Origin: DSNY01 sp037442465
GTDB taxonomy: Bacteria; Pseudomonadota; Gammaproteobacteria; Burkholderiales; Burkholderiaceae_F
Assembly: GCA_037442465.1 (NCBI GenBank)
Contig: JBBIQI010000071.1
Span: 1-15,425 of the forward strand
DNA length: 15,425 nt
Direction: 5' to 3'
Part shown: positions 6,049 through 12,424 of the stretch, in pieces
Numbering within the stretch: position 1 is the stretch's first letter
Layout: each line of letters begins with the position of its first letter
Program-made: the position numbers and the translations under genes
Notes under the pieces: generated by a model
Told to the model about the DNA's origin: nothing
Seen by the model: only the letters and a program-made list of their open reading frames with translations
The model's database searches: none

Positions 6049-6228
6049 TCAGGCCACGTGCACGAGGTACGCGACCTTGGTGATCATTCCGCGCACGGCC
6101 GGGGTGTCCTCCAGCTCGCGCGTCTGGCGCAACTTCTTCAGGCCGAGCCCGCGCACGGTGGCGCGATGATCCGCCTTGCAGCCGATCGGGCTCCTGACCA
6201 GCGTGACCTTCAGGGTCTTCTTGCTCAT
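6049..6228 (-). CDS. rpmD: 50S ribosomal protein L30
   Basis: L30 is a small 50S protein that binds 23S rRNA. The 59-residue product equals E. coli L30 in length. It reads KTLKVTLVRSPIGCKADHRA, then TVRGLGLKKLRQTRELED and PAVRGMITKVAYLVHV, all conserved L30 segments. The ATG at 6228 has a GAGGGG ribosome site that overlaps the rpsE stop codon (TGAGGGG), so translation probably passes directly from rpsE. It lies between rpsE and rplO as in the standard spc order. Confidence 0.97.
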   Translation of the reverse strand: MSKKTLKVTLVRSPIGCKADHRATVRGLGLKKLRQTRELEDTPAVRGMITKVAYLVHVA

Positions 6229-6238
6229 CGTCTGCCCC

Positions 6239-6760
6239 TCAGCCCGAAATCTGCTCGACCGTCATGCCGCGCTTGGCCGCGATTTCCGACGGCGTGCGCA
6301 GTTGCGCGAGCGCGTTCAGCGTCGCCCGCACCATGTTGTACGGGTTGGTCGAGCCGTGCGACTTGGCCACGACGTTGCGCACGCCCATCACGTCGAACAC
6401 CGCGCGCATCGGTCCGCCCGCGATGACGCCGGTACCTTCCTGCGCCGGCGACAGGATGACCTTGGAAGCGCCGTGTTTGCCTTCGACCAGGTGGTGCAGC
6501 GTTCCGTTCTTCAGCGGAATGCGGGTCATGCCGCGGCGCGCCTTTTCCATCGCCTTCTGCACCGCGACCGGGACCTCGCGCGCCTTGCCCTTGCCCATGC
6601 CGATACGGCCATCGCCGTCACCGACGACCGTCAGCGCCGCAAAGCCGAGGATGCGCCCGCCTTTCACCACCTTGGTGACGCGGTTGACCGCAATCATCTT
6701 CTCGCGCAGGCCGTCGTCGCGCTCTTCCGACTGCATTCCCCTGGGTTGAACCTTTGCCAT
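6239..6760 (-). CDS. rpsE: 30S ribosomal protein S5
   Basis: S5 lies at the mRNA entry side of the 30S and affects decoding accuracy. The 173-residue protein (167 in E. coli) has the N-terminal double-stranded RNA-binding-like domain at about 18-80 (MIAVNRVTKVVKGGRILGFA), including the loop where spectinomycin-resistance changes fall in other bacteria; it looks wild type. The C-terminal domain contains GTGVIAGGPMRAVFDVMGV and ends in the GMTVEQI segment. The ATG at 6760 has GAGGAA 7 bases upstream. It follows rplR by 23 bp. Confidence 0.98.
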   Translation of the reverse strand: MAKVQPRGMQSEERDDGLREKMIAVNRVTKVVKGGRILGFAALTVVGDGDGRIGMGKGKAREVPVAVQKAMEKARRGMTRIPLKNGTLHHLVEGKHGASKVILSPAQEGTGVIAGGPMRAVFDVMGVRNVVAKSHGSTNPYNMVRATLNALAQLRTPSEIAAKRGMTVEQISG

Positions 6761-6783
6761 CGATCAGTTCCTCGAATCCGTGC

Positions 6784-7152
6784 TCAGAACTTCAGGCCGG
6801 CCGCGCGCGCCGCCTCGGCCAGCGCCTTGACGCGACCGTGGAACCGGAACCCGGCGCGATCGAACGCCACTTGCTCGACGCCCGCGGCCCGGGCCTTCTG
6901 CGCGATGCGCGCACCGACGAGCCTGGCCGCCGCCGCGTTGCCGCCCTTGCCCTTGGCGCCGGCCAACTGCGCGCGCACCTCGGGTTCCACCGTCGATGCC
7001 GACGCCAGAACGCGCGCACCATCCGGCGAGATCAGGTTGGCATAGATGTGCAGATTGGTCCGGTGCACCGTCAGGCGATGCACGCGCTGCAGCGCGATGC
7101 GCACGCGGGTTGCACGCGCGCGGCGCAGGCGGGCTTCCTTCTTGTCGATCAT
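6784..7152 (-). CDS. rplR: 50S ribosomal protein L18
   Basis: L18 brings 5S rRNA into the 50S subunit together with L5. The 122-residue protein (117 in E. coli) starts DKKEARLRRARATRVRI, has the core LTVHRTNLHIYANLISPDG at about 27-45, and ends with FDRAGFRFHGRVKALAEAAR plus GLKF. The mid-region GAKGKGGNAAAARLVG is typical. The ATG at 7152 has CGGAG 6 bases upstream. It lies between rplF and rpsE in the usual order, 20 bp after rplF. Confidence 0.98.
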   Translation of the reverse strand: MIDKKEARLRRARATRVRIALQRVHRLTVHRTNLHIYANLISPDGARVLASASTVEPEVRAQLAGAKGKGGNAAAARLVGARIAQKARAAGVEQVAFDRAGFRFHGRVKALAEAARAAGLKF

Positions 7153-7172
7153 GCTGAACTCCGACGCTCGCG

Positions 7173-7706
7173 TTACTTCTTCTTGGTCTCTTTGAGGACC
7201 ACGGTCTCATCGGCGTAACGCACGCCCTTGCCCTTGTACGGTTCCGGCGGACGGTAGCCGCGCACCTCGGCGGCAACCTGGCCGACCTGCTGTTTGTCCA
7301 TGCCCTTGATCACGATCTCGGTCTGCGACGGCGTCTCGCACTTCACGCCGGCCGGCATCTGGTGGACGATCGGGTGCGAAAACCCGAGCGACAGGTTGAG
7401 CTTGTCACCCTGCGCCTGCGCGCGGTAACCGACACCGACCAGCGCAAGCTTCTTCTCGAAGCCCTTGCTGACACCCTGCACCATGCCGGCGACCAGCGCG
7501 CGCAGCGTGCCGCTCATCGCGTTGGCCTCGCGCGATCCGTCGGCGGCGGCGAAGCTGACCTTGCCGTCGGCGACGCTGACCTTGACCAACTTGGGCACCG
7601 GCTGCTTGAGCGTTCCAAGGGGACCCTTGACCGTGATTTCGGTCGCACTGACCTGGGCTTCGACGCCCTTAGCCAGGGTGACCGGGATGCGTGCAACTCG
7701 AGACAT
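7173..7706 (-). CDS. rplF: 50S ribosomal protein L6
   Basis: L6 lies near the factor-binding stalk base of the 50S and contacts the sarcin-ricin region. The 177-residue product equals the E. coli length and starts SRVARIPVTLAKGVEAQVS. It shows the two repeated L6 folds, with GYRAQAQGDKLNLSLGFSHP in the second and the conserved end RPPEPYKGKGVRYADE, followed by a short Lys-rich tail. The frame opens further upstream (7751), but the ATG at 7706 fits the family and has GAGGA upstream. It follows rpsH by 10 bp. Confidence 0.98.
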   Translation of the reverse strand: MSRVARIPVTLAKGVEAQVSATEITVKGPLGTLKQPVPKLVKVSVADGKVSFAAADGSREANAMSGTLRALVAGMVQGVSKGFEKKLALVGVGYRAQAQGDKLNLSLGFSHPIVHQMPAGVKCETPSQTEIVIKGMDKQQVGQVAAEVRGYRPPEPYKGKGVRYADETVVLKETKKK

Positions 7707-7716
7707 CCTGTCCTCG

Positions 7717-8112
7717 CTATGCGACGTAACAGAGCACTTCGCCGCCCACACCCTGGCTGCGCGCCTTGCGGTCGGTCATCACGCCGCGCGAGGTAGACAC
7801 GATGGCCACGCCCAGGCCGTTCATGACCTGCGGGATCGCGTCGCGCCCACGGTAGATGCGCAGCCCCGGACGCGAGACGCGCTCCAGGCGCTCGATCACC
7901 GGACGCCCGGCGTAGTACTTCAGACCGATGCGCAGCTCCGGCTTGCCGTCGTTGTCGACGACCTGGAAGCCGTCGATATAGCCCTCGTCGGCCAGCACCT
8001 GCGCGATGGCCTTCTTCAGCTTCGACGCGGGCATCGCGACCTCGGCCTTCTCGACCCGCTGCGCATTGCGGATGCGGGTCAGCATGTCGGCGATCGGATC
8101 ACTCATGCTCAT
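7717..8112 (-). CDS. rpsH: 30S ribosomal protein S8
   Basis: S8 binds the central domain of 16S rRNA and in E. coli represses the spc operon by binding the mRNA near rplE. The 131-residue protein starts MSMSDPIADMLTRIRNAQ and ends with the conserved GVMTDRKARSQGVGGEVLCYVA. GLKYYAGRPVIERLERVSRPG and NGLGVAIVST are intact. The ATG at 8112 (AGGAG, 7 bases upstream) is chosen over a TTG two codons earlier and an ATG at 8106. The rplX-rplE gap here is only 19 bp and I could not see a clear S8 target. Confidence 0.98.
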   Translation of the reverse strand: MSMSDPIADMLTRIRNAQRVEKAEVAMPASKLKKAIAQVLADEGYIDGFQVVDNDGKPELRIGLKYYAGRPVIERLERVSRPGLRIYRGRDAIPQVMNGLGVAIVSTSRGVMTDRKARSQGVGGEVLCYVA

Positions 8113-8127
8113 GTGCAATCTCCTCGC

Positions 8128-8433
8128 TCACCAGCTCGCCTTGGTCAGGCCGGGGATGTCGCCGCGCAGCGCCGCCTCGCGGATCTTGTTGCGCGCCAGC
8201 CCGAACTTGCGGAACGTGCCGCGCGGCCGACCGGTCAGCTTGCAGCGGTTGCGCAGCCGCGTCGGGTTGGCGTTGCGCGGCAACGCCTGCAGCTTGGCCT
8301 GCGCTTGCATGCGCTCGTCCATCGACCGCGTCTGGTCGGCGATGATGGCTTTCAGTTCCTTGCGCTTGGCCTCGTACTTCTTGACGAGCGCCCGGCGCTT
8401 GGCTTCGCGATTGATCAGTGCGAGCTTTGCCAA
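8128..8433 (-). CDS. rpsN: 30S ribosomal protein S14 (zinc-free form), TTG start
   Basis: S14 is in the 30S head and is needed for late assembly. The 101-residue product equals E. coli S14 and reads AKLALINREAKRRALVKKY, then LPRNANPTRLRNRC, LTGRPRGTFRKFGLARNKIRE and the C-terminal GLTKASW. It has a single cysteine, so it is the C- form without a zinc ribbon. The start is a TTG at 8433: the in-frame codons back to the rplE stop hold no ATG or GTG, and GGGGTG lies 4 bases upstream. It follows rplE by 12 bp. Confidence 0.96.
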   Translation of the reverse strand: MAKLALINREAKRRALVKKYEAKRKELKAIIADQTRSMDERMQAQAKLQALPRNANPTRLRNRCKLTGRPRGTFRKFGLARNKIREAALRGDIPGLTKASW

Positions 8434-8445
8434 TTCACACCCCGT

Positions 8446-8985
8446 CTAGTTCCGGAACGGAAACCGGAAGGCGGCGAGCAGCGCTTTGGCTTCGTCGTCG
8501 GTCTTCGCGGTCGTCGTGATGCTGATGTTCAGGCCCCGCAGCGTGTCGATCTTGTCGTACTCGATCTCGGGGAAGATGATCTGTTCCTTCAGACCGATGT
8601 TGTAGTTGCCCTGGCCGTCGAACGCGCGCCCGGACACGCCGCGGAAGTCGCGCATCCGCGGAAACGCGATCGTCACCAAACGGTCGAGAAACTCGTACAT
8701 GCGCGCACCGCGCAGCGTCACCATGCAGCCGATCGGCAGGCCCTGGCGGATCTTGAAGTTCGCGATCGCCTTACGCGCCTTGGTCACGACCGGCTTCTGG
8801 CCGGCGATCTTGGTCATGTCGGCCACGGCGTTGTCGATGTTCTTCTTGTCGTTGACCGCCTCGCCCACGCCCATGTTCAGCGTGATCTTGGTGATGCGCG
8901 GCACTTCCATGACGGACTTGTAACCGAACTCGCGCATCAGCTCGGGAACGATCTTCTCGCGGTACTGCGTCTGCAAGCGGGCCAT
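8446..8985 (-). CDS. rplE: 50S ribosomal protein L5
   Basis: L5 binds 5S rRNA and sits in the central protuberance of the 50S. The 179-residue product is exactly the E. coli length. It contains VMEVPRITKITLNMGVGEAV at about 26-45, GQKPVVTKARKAIANFKIR, and the end DDEAKALLAAFRFPFRN. The RDFRGVSGRAFDGQGNYN region is typical. The ATG at 8985 has GGAG 6 bases upstream. It follows rplX by 19 bp and precedes rpsN by 12 bp. Confidence 0.98.
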   Translation of the reverse strand: MARLQTQYREKIVPELMREFGYKSVMEVPRITKITLNMGVGEAVNDKKNIDNAVADMTKIAGQKPVVTKARKAIANFKIRQGLPIGCMVTLRGARMYEFLDRLVTIAFPRMRDFRGVSGRAFDGQGNYNIGLKEQIIFPEIEYDKIDTLRGLNISITTTAKTDDEAKALLAAFRFPFRN

Positions 8986-9004
8986 CGCCTACTCCACCAT
9001 TGCC

Positions 9005-9325
9005 TTACTGCTTGGCGCCGACGACGACGCCGTTGCTCTTGAACACGCGCACCTTCTTGCCGTCGACGACCTTGAATCCGACCCGGTCGCCCTTCTTGGT
9101 CTGCGGGTTGAACAGCATGACGTTGGACTGATCGATCGGCATCGTCTTGTCGACGATGCCGCCCGCCACACCCTTCATCGGGTTCGGGCGCACGTGCTTC
9201 TTGACGACATTGACGCCCTCGACCGTCACGTGCCGCTCGTCGATGCGGGCGAGCACGACGCCGCGTTTCCCCTTGTCCTTGCCGGCGATGACGACGACCT
9301 CGTCGCCCTTGCGGATGCGTTCCAT
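9005..9325 (-). CDS. rplX: 50S ribosomal protein L24
   Basis: L24 is one of the initiator proteins of 50S assembly and binds the 5' end of 23S rRNA. The 106-residue product (104 in E. coli) has the N-terminal KOW motif IRKGDEVVVIAGKDKGKRG at about 3-21, then VNVVKKHVRPNPMKGVAGG, and a C-terminal part ending RVFKSNGVVV. A start at 9355 is rejected because it adds ten residues that do not fit and lies within rplN; the ATG at 9325 has GAGGAA upstream. It follows rplN by 10 bp. Confidence 0.98.
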   Translation of the reverse strand: MERIRKGDEVVVIAGKDKGKRGVVLARIDERHVTVEGVNVVKKHVRPNPMKGVAGGIVDKTMPIDQSNVMLFNPQTKKGDRVGFKVVDGKKVRVFKSNGVVVGAKQ

Positions 9326-9335
9326 CGTCGATTCC

Positions 9336-9704
9336 TCAAAGCACTTCCGGAGCAAGCGACACGATCTTCATGAAGCGCTCGGTCCGCAGTTCGCGCGTGA
9401 CCGGCCCGAAGATGCGGGTGCCGATCGGCTCCAGCTTGTTGTTCAGCAACACGGCGGCGTTGTTGTCGAACTTGATCGCCGAGCCGTCCGCGCGACGCAG
9501 GCCGCTCGCGGTACGCACGACGACCGCGTTGTAGACCTCGCCCTTCTTGACGCGGCCGCGCGGCGCCGCGTCCTTGACGCTCACCTTGATGACGTCGCCG
9601 ATGTTGGCGTAACGCCGTTTGCTGCCGCCCAACACCTTGATACACATCACTGAGCGCGCGCCGGTGTTGTCGGCGACGTCGAGCACCGTCTGCATCTGAA
9701 TCAT
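9336..9704 (-). CDS. rplN: 50S ribosomal protein L14
   Basis: L14 lies at the subunit interface of the 50S and forms inter-subunit bridges. The 122-residue protein starts IQMQTVLDVADNTGARSVMC, carries KVLGGSKRRYA and DAAPRGRVKKGEVYNAVVV, and ends with the invariant LAPEVL. E. coli L14 has 123 residues. The ATG at 9704 has AGGAAG upstream; longer frames to the right run into the leader and do not match. It is the first gene of the spc cluster, preceded by a 256-bp gap with a promoter candidate and a structured leader. Confidence 0.98.
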   Translation of the reverse strand: MIQMQTVLDVADNTGARSVMCIKVLGGSKRRYANIGDVIKVSVKDAAPRGRVKKGEVYNAVVVRTASGLRRADGSAIKFDNNAAVLLNNKLEPIGTRIFGPVTRELRTERFMKIVSLAPEVL

Positions 9705-9783
9705 GGCTTCCTGTCCCAACTTGTCCCGCGACGCCCGGCCTCGGCCTGGCATTGCGAGCAGTCTTGGTCCCGTCCGGGTGGAT

Positions 9784-9856
9784 GAGTCGGGGAGCGTCCG
9801 GACCTGAAGCTGCGCGGTCGCGCAGTGCCGAACTCGAACCCTTGCTGCCCCGACTC
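9784..9856 (-). promoter_or_regulatory. Closed 73-nt structured leader element upstream of rplN
   Basis: A perfect 9-bp stem GAGTCGGGG/CCCCGACTC (9784-9792 with 9848-9856) closes a region that holds a perfect 7-bp stem CTGCGCG/CGCGCAG (9810-9816 with 9819-9825, 2-base loop). The flanking single strands are 17 and 22 bases. It lies about 55 to 60 bases downstream of the predicted transcription start and about 80 bases before rplN. Its role is unknown; feedback by a spc-cluster ribosomal protein is one option. Confidence 0.5.
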
Positions 9857-9916
9857 CGAAGTTCCGCCGCGTGGCCGTCCAGCAATTCTGCCTGGCCGCA
9901 CGCGGCGAAGCGTACA

Positions 9917-9946
9917 ATTTTATTCGTAAAGCCGTATCCGTCGCAA
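9917..9946 (-). promoter_or_regulatory. Candidate sigma-70 promoter of the spc cluster
   Basis: On the minus strand TTGCGA (9941-9946) and TAAAAT (9917-9922) are separated by 18 bases. They match the -35 and -10 consensus at 4 of 6 and 5 of 6 positions. The site starts 15 bases after the rpsQ coding end, in an AT-rich island of an otherwise GC-rich gap. E. coli has its spc promoter at the same place. The predicted leader is about 205 bases. Confidence 0.5.
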
Positions 9947-9960
9947 GCCAGCGGCCACCG

Positions 9961-10230
9961 TCAGACCGTCCGGGCCGCAGCAAGGACGCGCGTGACAGTC
10001 CACGCTTTGGTCTTCGACAGCGGCCGCGTCTCGGCGATTTCCACCAAGTCGCCCTCGTTGATGCGGTCGGTTTCGTCGTGCGCGTGAAACTTCGTCGAGC
10101 GCACGACGTACTTGCCATAGACCGGGTGCTTGACCTTGCGCTCGACCAGTACGGTGACGGTCTTGTCCATCTTGTTGCTGACCACGCGCCCGATCAGGGT
10201 GCGCTTCAGCGACTTGTTCTCAGCATTCAT
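9961..10230 (-). CDS. rpsQ: 30S ribosomal protein S17
   Basis: S17 is an early 16S rRNA binder in the 30S body. The 89-residue protein (84 in E. coli) has an OB fold with RTLIGRVVSNKMDKTVTVLVER at its start (shown here from about residue 10), then KHPVYGKYVVRSTKFHAHDE, and EGDLVEIAETRPLSKTKAW. The ATG at 10230 overlaps the rpmC TGA by four bases (ATGA), so it is probably translated by coupling; a modest AAGG is present in the end of rpmC. It is the last gene of the S10 cluster. Confidence 0.98.
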   Translation of the reverse strand: MNAENKSLKRTLIGRVVSNKMDKTVTVLVERKVKHPVYGKYVVRSTKFHAHDETDRINEGDLVEIAETRPLSKTKAWTVTRVLAAARTV

Positions 10231-10421
10231 TTCGCGGCCGCCTTTTGCGCCAGCACCGTGCGCACCCGCGCGATGTCGCGCCGGACGTTGCGAAGCTGGG
10301 CGGTGTTTTGCAACTGCTGCGTCGCCTTCTGCATGCGCAGCGAGAAGTGCGCGCGCAGCAGATCCTGCAGCTCCTTGTTCAGCGCCGCCACGTCCTTGGC
10401 GCGCAGTTCCTTGGCTTCCAT
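10227..10421 (-). CDS. rpmC: 50S ribosomal protein L29
   Basis: L29 is a small helical protein at the tunnel exit of the 50S, next to L23, where nascent-chain factors dock. The 64-residue product (63 in E. coli) reads KELRAKDVAALNKELQDLL, then the family signature around residues 43-55, LRNVRRDIARVRTV. It is all helix by composition. The ATG at 10421 has an AAGGGG ribosome site overlapping the rplP stop (TAAGGGG). Its own stop overlaps the rpsQ start. Confidence 0.97.
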   Translation of the reverse strand: MEAKELRAKDVAALNKELQDLLRAHFSLRMQKATQQLQNTAQLRNVRRDIARVRTVLAQKAAAK

Positions 10422-10431
10422 CGCGCTCCCC

Positions 10432-10848
10432 TTACATCCCGAGCTGGCGCACGACGAAGGTCGTCTTCAGCGGCAACTTCGCAGCCGCCAGCGCGAAGGC
10501 CTCGCGTGCGAGCGCCTCGTCGACGCCGTCCATCTCGTACAGAACCTTGCCTGGCTGGATCTGCGCGACCCAGTACTCCGGGTTGCCTTTGCCGTTGCCC
10601 ATGCGGACTTCGGCAGGTTTGCGCGAAATCGGCTTGTCCGGAAAGATTCGGATCCACACGCGGCCGCCGCGCTTGATGTGGCGCGAAATTGCCCGTCGCG
10701 CGGCTTCGATCTGACGGGCGGTCAGGCGGCCGCGCTCGGTCGCCTTCAGGCCGTACTCGCCGAAAGCGACGTGCGCGCCGCGCGTGGCCAACCCACGGTT
10801 GCGACCTTTATGGTCCTTGCGGTACTTGCGTCGAGCAGGTTGCAGCAT
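10432..10848 (-). CDS. rplP: 50S ribosomal protein L16
   Basis: L16 lies near the A site and peptidyl transferase centre and is a late assembly protein. The 138-residue product (136 in E. coli) starts MLQPARRKYRKDHKGRNRG and carries RRAISRHIKRGGRVWIRIFP at about 51-70. KPAEVRMGNGKGNPEYWVA follows, including the Arg that is hydroxylated in E. coli. The ATG at 10848 lies only 3 bp after the rpsC stop, with GGAGAG as ribosome site inside rpsC. Confidence 0.98.
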   Translation of the reverse strand: MLQPARRKYRKDHKGRNRGLATRGAHVAFGEYGLKATERGRLTARQIEAARRAISRHIKRGGRVWIRIFPDKPISRKPAEVRMGNGKGNPEYWVAQIQPGKVLYEMDGVDEALAREAFALAAAKLPLKTTFVVRQLGM

Positions 10849-10851
10849 CGC

Positions 10852-11757
10852 TTACTCTCCGTTCTTGCCGCCGCCCTTGGTGTCGCCGGCGGACTTGGCC
10901 GCGACCTTGCGCACACGCTTGACGGCCGGCTTGGCGGCATCTTCCTTGGGCGCCTCGGCAGGGGGCGCTTCGGTCTTGGCTTCGGTCTTTGCCTCGACGC
11001 GCCGGGGGGCCGCTCGTTTCGCTGCCGGCCGGCCGGCGGGTTTGCCTTCCGGTCGCGCCTCCGGCCGACGTGCGCGGCGCTCTTCACGCTCGGGCGCAGG
11101 CGCGGCTTCGGCCGCGGGCGCTTCGCTGCGTCCGAGGGTGTCGCCCTTGTAGACCCAGACCTTGACGCCGATAACGCCGTAGGTGGTCTTCGCTTCCGAC
11201 AGTCCGTAGTCGATGTCCGCGCGCAGCGTGTGCAGCGGCACGCGCCCCTCGCGGTACCACTCGGTGCGCGCGATCTCGATGCCGTTGAGCCGCCCCGCGC
11301 TCATGATCTTGATGCCCTGCGCGCCGAGCCGCATCGCGTTCTGCATCGCGCGTTTCATCGCACGGCGGAACATGATGCGTTTTTCGAGCTGCTGCGTGAT
11401 CGAGTCGGCGATCAGTTGCGCGTCGATCTCGGGCTTGCGGATCTCGTCGATGTTCACATGCACCGGCACGCCGAGCATCTTCTGCAGCTCGGTCTTCAAC
11501 GACTCGATGTCCTCGCCCTTCTTGCCGATCACCACACCCGGACGCGCCGAGTAGATCGTGATGCGCGCGTTCTTGGCCGGACGCTCGATCAGGATGCGAC
11601 CGACCGAGGCGTTGCGCAGTTTTTTCTTCAGGTACTCGCGTACCTTCAGGTCCTCGCCGAGCATGCGCGCGAACTCCGGACCCGACGCGAACCAGCGCGA
11701 GTTCCAGTTGCGCGTGACCGCCAGCCGGAAACCGGTGGGATTGATCTTTTGACCCAT
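10852..11757 (-). CDS. rpsC: 30S ribosomal protein S3 with extended C-terminal tail
   Basis: S3 lines the mRNA entry channel of the 30S and has helicase-like activity there with S4 and S5. Residues 1 to about 210 are standard: GQKINPTGFRLAVTRNW, a KH domain with VVIGKKGEDI at 75-84, RAMKRAMQNAMRLGAQGIK, and KVWVYKGDTLG. E. coli S3 has 233 residues; this one has 301. The last 91 residues are rich in Ala, Arg, Glu, Lys and Pro, with an AKTEAKTEA repeat at 256-264 encoded by a 12-bp tandem duplication (10967-10990). The tail is probably disordered and may bind RNA. The ATG at 11757 has GGGGG upstream. Confidence 0.98.
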   Translation of the reverse strand: MGQKINPTGFRLAVTRNWNSRWFASGPEFARMLGEDLKVREYLKKKLRNASVGRILIERPAKNARITIYSARPGVVIGKKGEDIESLKTELQKMLGVPVHVNIDEIRKPEIDAQLIADSITQQLEKRIMFRRAMKRAMQNAMRLGAQGIKIMSAGRLNGIEIARTEWYREGRVPLHTLRADIDYGLSEAKTTYGVIGVKVWVYKGDTLGRSEAPAAEAAPAPEREERRARRPEARPEGKPAGRPAAKRAAPRRVEAKTEAKTEAPPAEAPKEDAAKPAVKRVRKVAAKSAGDTKGGGKNGE

Positions 11758-11773
11758 GCGTGCCCCCAGTTCC

Positions 11774-12115
11774 CTAGCGGTTCTTGCCGTCGCCGACGGC
11801 GACGAAAATGTGGCAGGTCTGTTTGTTGATGCGCGTACCGCGTCCTTTGGCGCGCGCCGAAAACCGGCGCAGCGTGGCGGCCTTTTCGACGTAGATCTTG
11901 GTGACCTTCAGCTCGTCGATGTCGGCGCCGTCATTGTGTTCGGCGTTGGCGATCGCCGACTCGAGCGCCTTCTTGATGATGCCCGCCGCTTTCTTTTGCG
12001 TGAAAGCGAGGATGTTCAGCGCTTTGTCGACCGGCTTGCCGCGCACGAGGTCGGCAACCAACCGCCCTTTCTGGGCCGACAGCCTGACGCCGCGGACGGA
12101 TGCTCTCGTTTCCAT
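11774..12115 (-). CDS. rplV: 50S ribosomal protein L22
   Basis: L22 lines the peptide exit tunnel with a long beta hairpin. The 113-residue protein (110 in E. coli) starts ETRASVRGVRLSAQKGRLVA, has DLVRGKPVDKALNILAFT, and the hairpin region LRRFSARAKGRGTRINKQ at about 82-99. This hairpin is where macrolide-resistance changes occur in other bacteria; it shows no deletion that I can recognise. The ATG at 12115 uses an AAGGGG site that overlaps the rpsS stop (TAAGGGG). Confidence 0.98.
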   Translation of the reverse strand: METRASVRGVRLSAQKGRLVADLVRGKPVDKALNILAFTQKKAAGIIKKALESAIANAEHNDGADIDELKVTKIYVEKAATLRRFSARAKGRGTRINKQTCHIFVAVGDGKNR

Positions 12116-12124
12116 CGTGTCCCC

Positions 12125-12415
12125 TTACTTCTTGCCGGGCGCAACCGCGGTCTTCCGGTCGGCCGCGTGGCCCTTGAAGGTCCGCGTCAGCGCGAACTCG
12201 CCGAGCTTGTGGCCGACCATCTGCTCAGTGATGTAGACCGGAACGTGCTGGCGGCCGTTGTGCACGGCGATCGTCAACCCGATGAAGTCCGGAACGATCG
12301 TCGAGCGGCGCGACCAGGTCTTGATCGGCTTCTTGTCCTTCGTGGCCTGCGCGGCCTCGACCTTCTTCAACAGATGCCCGTCGACGAACGGACCTTTTTT
12401 CAGTGAACGCGACAT
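12125..12415 (-). CDS. rpsS: 30S ribosomal protein S19
   Basis: S19 is in the 30S head and forms a pair with S13 that contacts the 50S. The 96-residue protein (92 in E. coli) starts SRSLKKGPFVDGHLLKKVE, holds TWSRRSTIVPDFIGLTIAVH, and ends with the conserved GHKLGEFALTRTFKGHAADR plus a short tail. The ATG at 12415 has AAGGGG overlapping the rplB stop codon. It is 9 bp after rplB and 9 bp before rplV. Confidence 0.98.
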   Translation of the reverse strand: MSRSLKKGPFVDGHLLKKVEAAQATKDKKPIKTWSRRSTIVPDFIGLTIAVHNGRQHVPVYITEQMVGHKLGEFALTRTFKGHAADRKTAVAPGKK

Positions 12416-12424
12416 GCGGACCCC

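Noticed and set aside
8986..9004. Three-codon frame (MVE) between rplX and rplE
   Set aside because: Too short to separate from chance; it holds only the rplE ribosome site.
7465..9042. 525-codon plus-strand frame opposite rplF, rpsH, rpsN and rplE
   Set aside because: It is a shadow of four clear ribosomal protein genes and crosses their junctions.
9784..9856. Possible tRNA (73 nt, closed by a stem, with GGTTCGAGT inside)
   Set aside because: The closing stem is 9 bp, the inner stem has a 2-base loop, and the TTCGA motif is on the wrong side, so no cloverleaf forms.
9871..11829. 652-codon plus-strand frame opposite rpsQ to rplV
   Set aside because: It is antisense to five certain genes, with biased composition and no recognisable domain.
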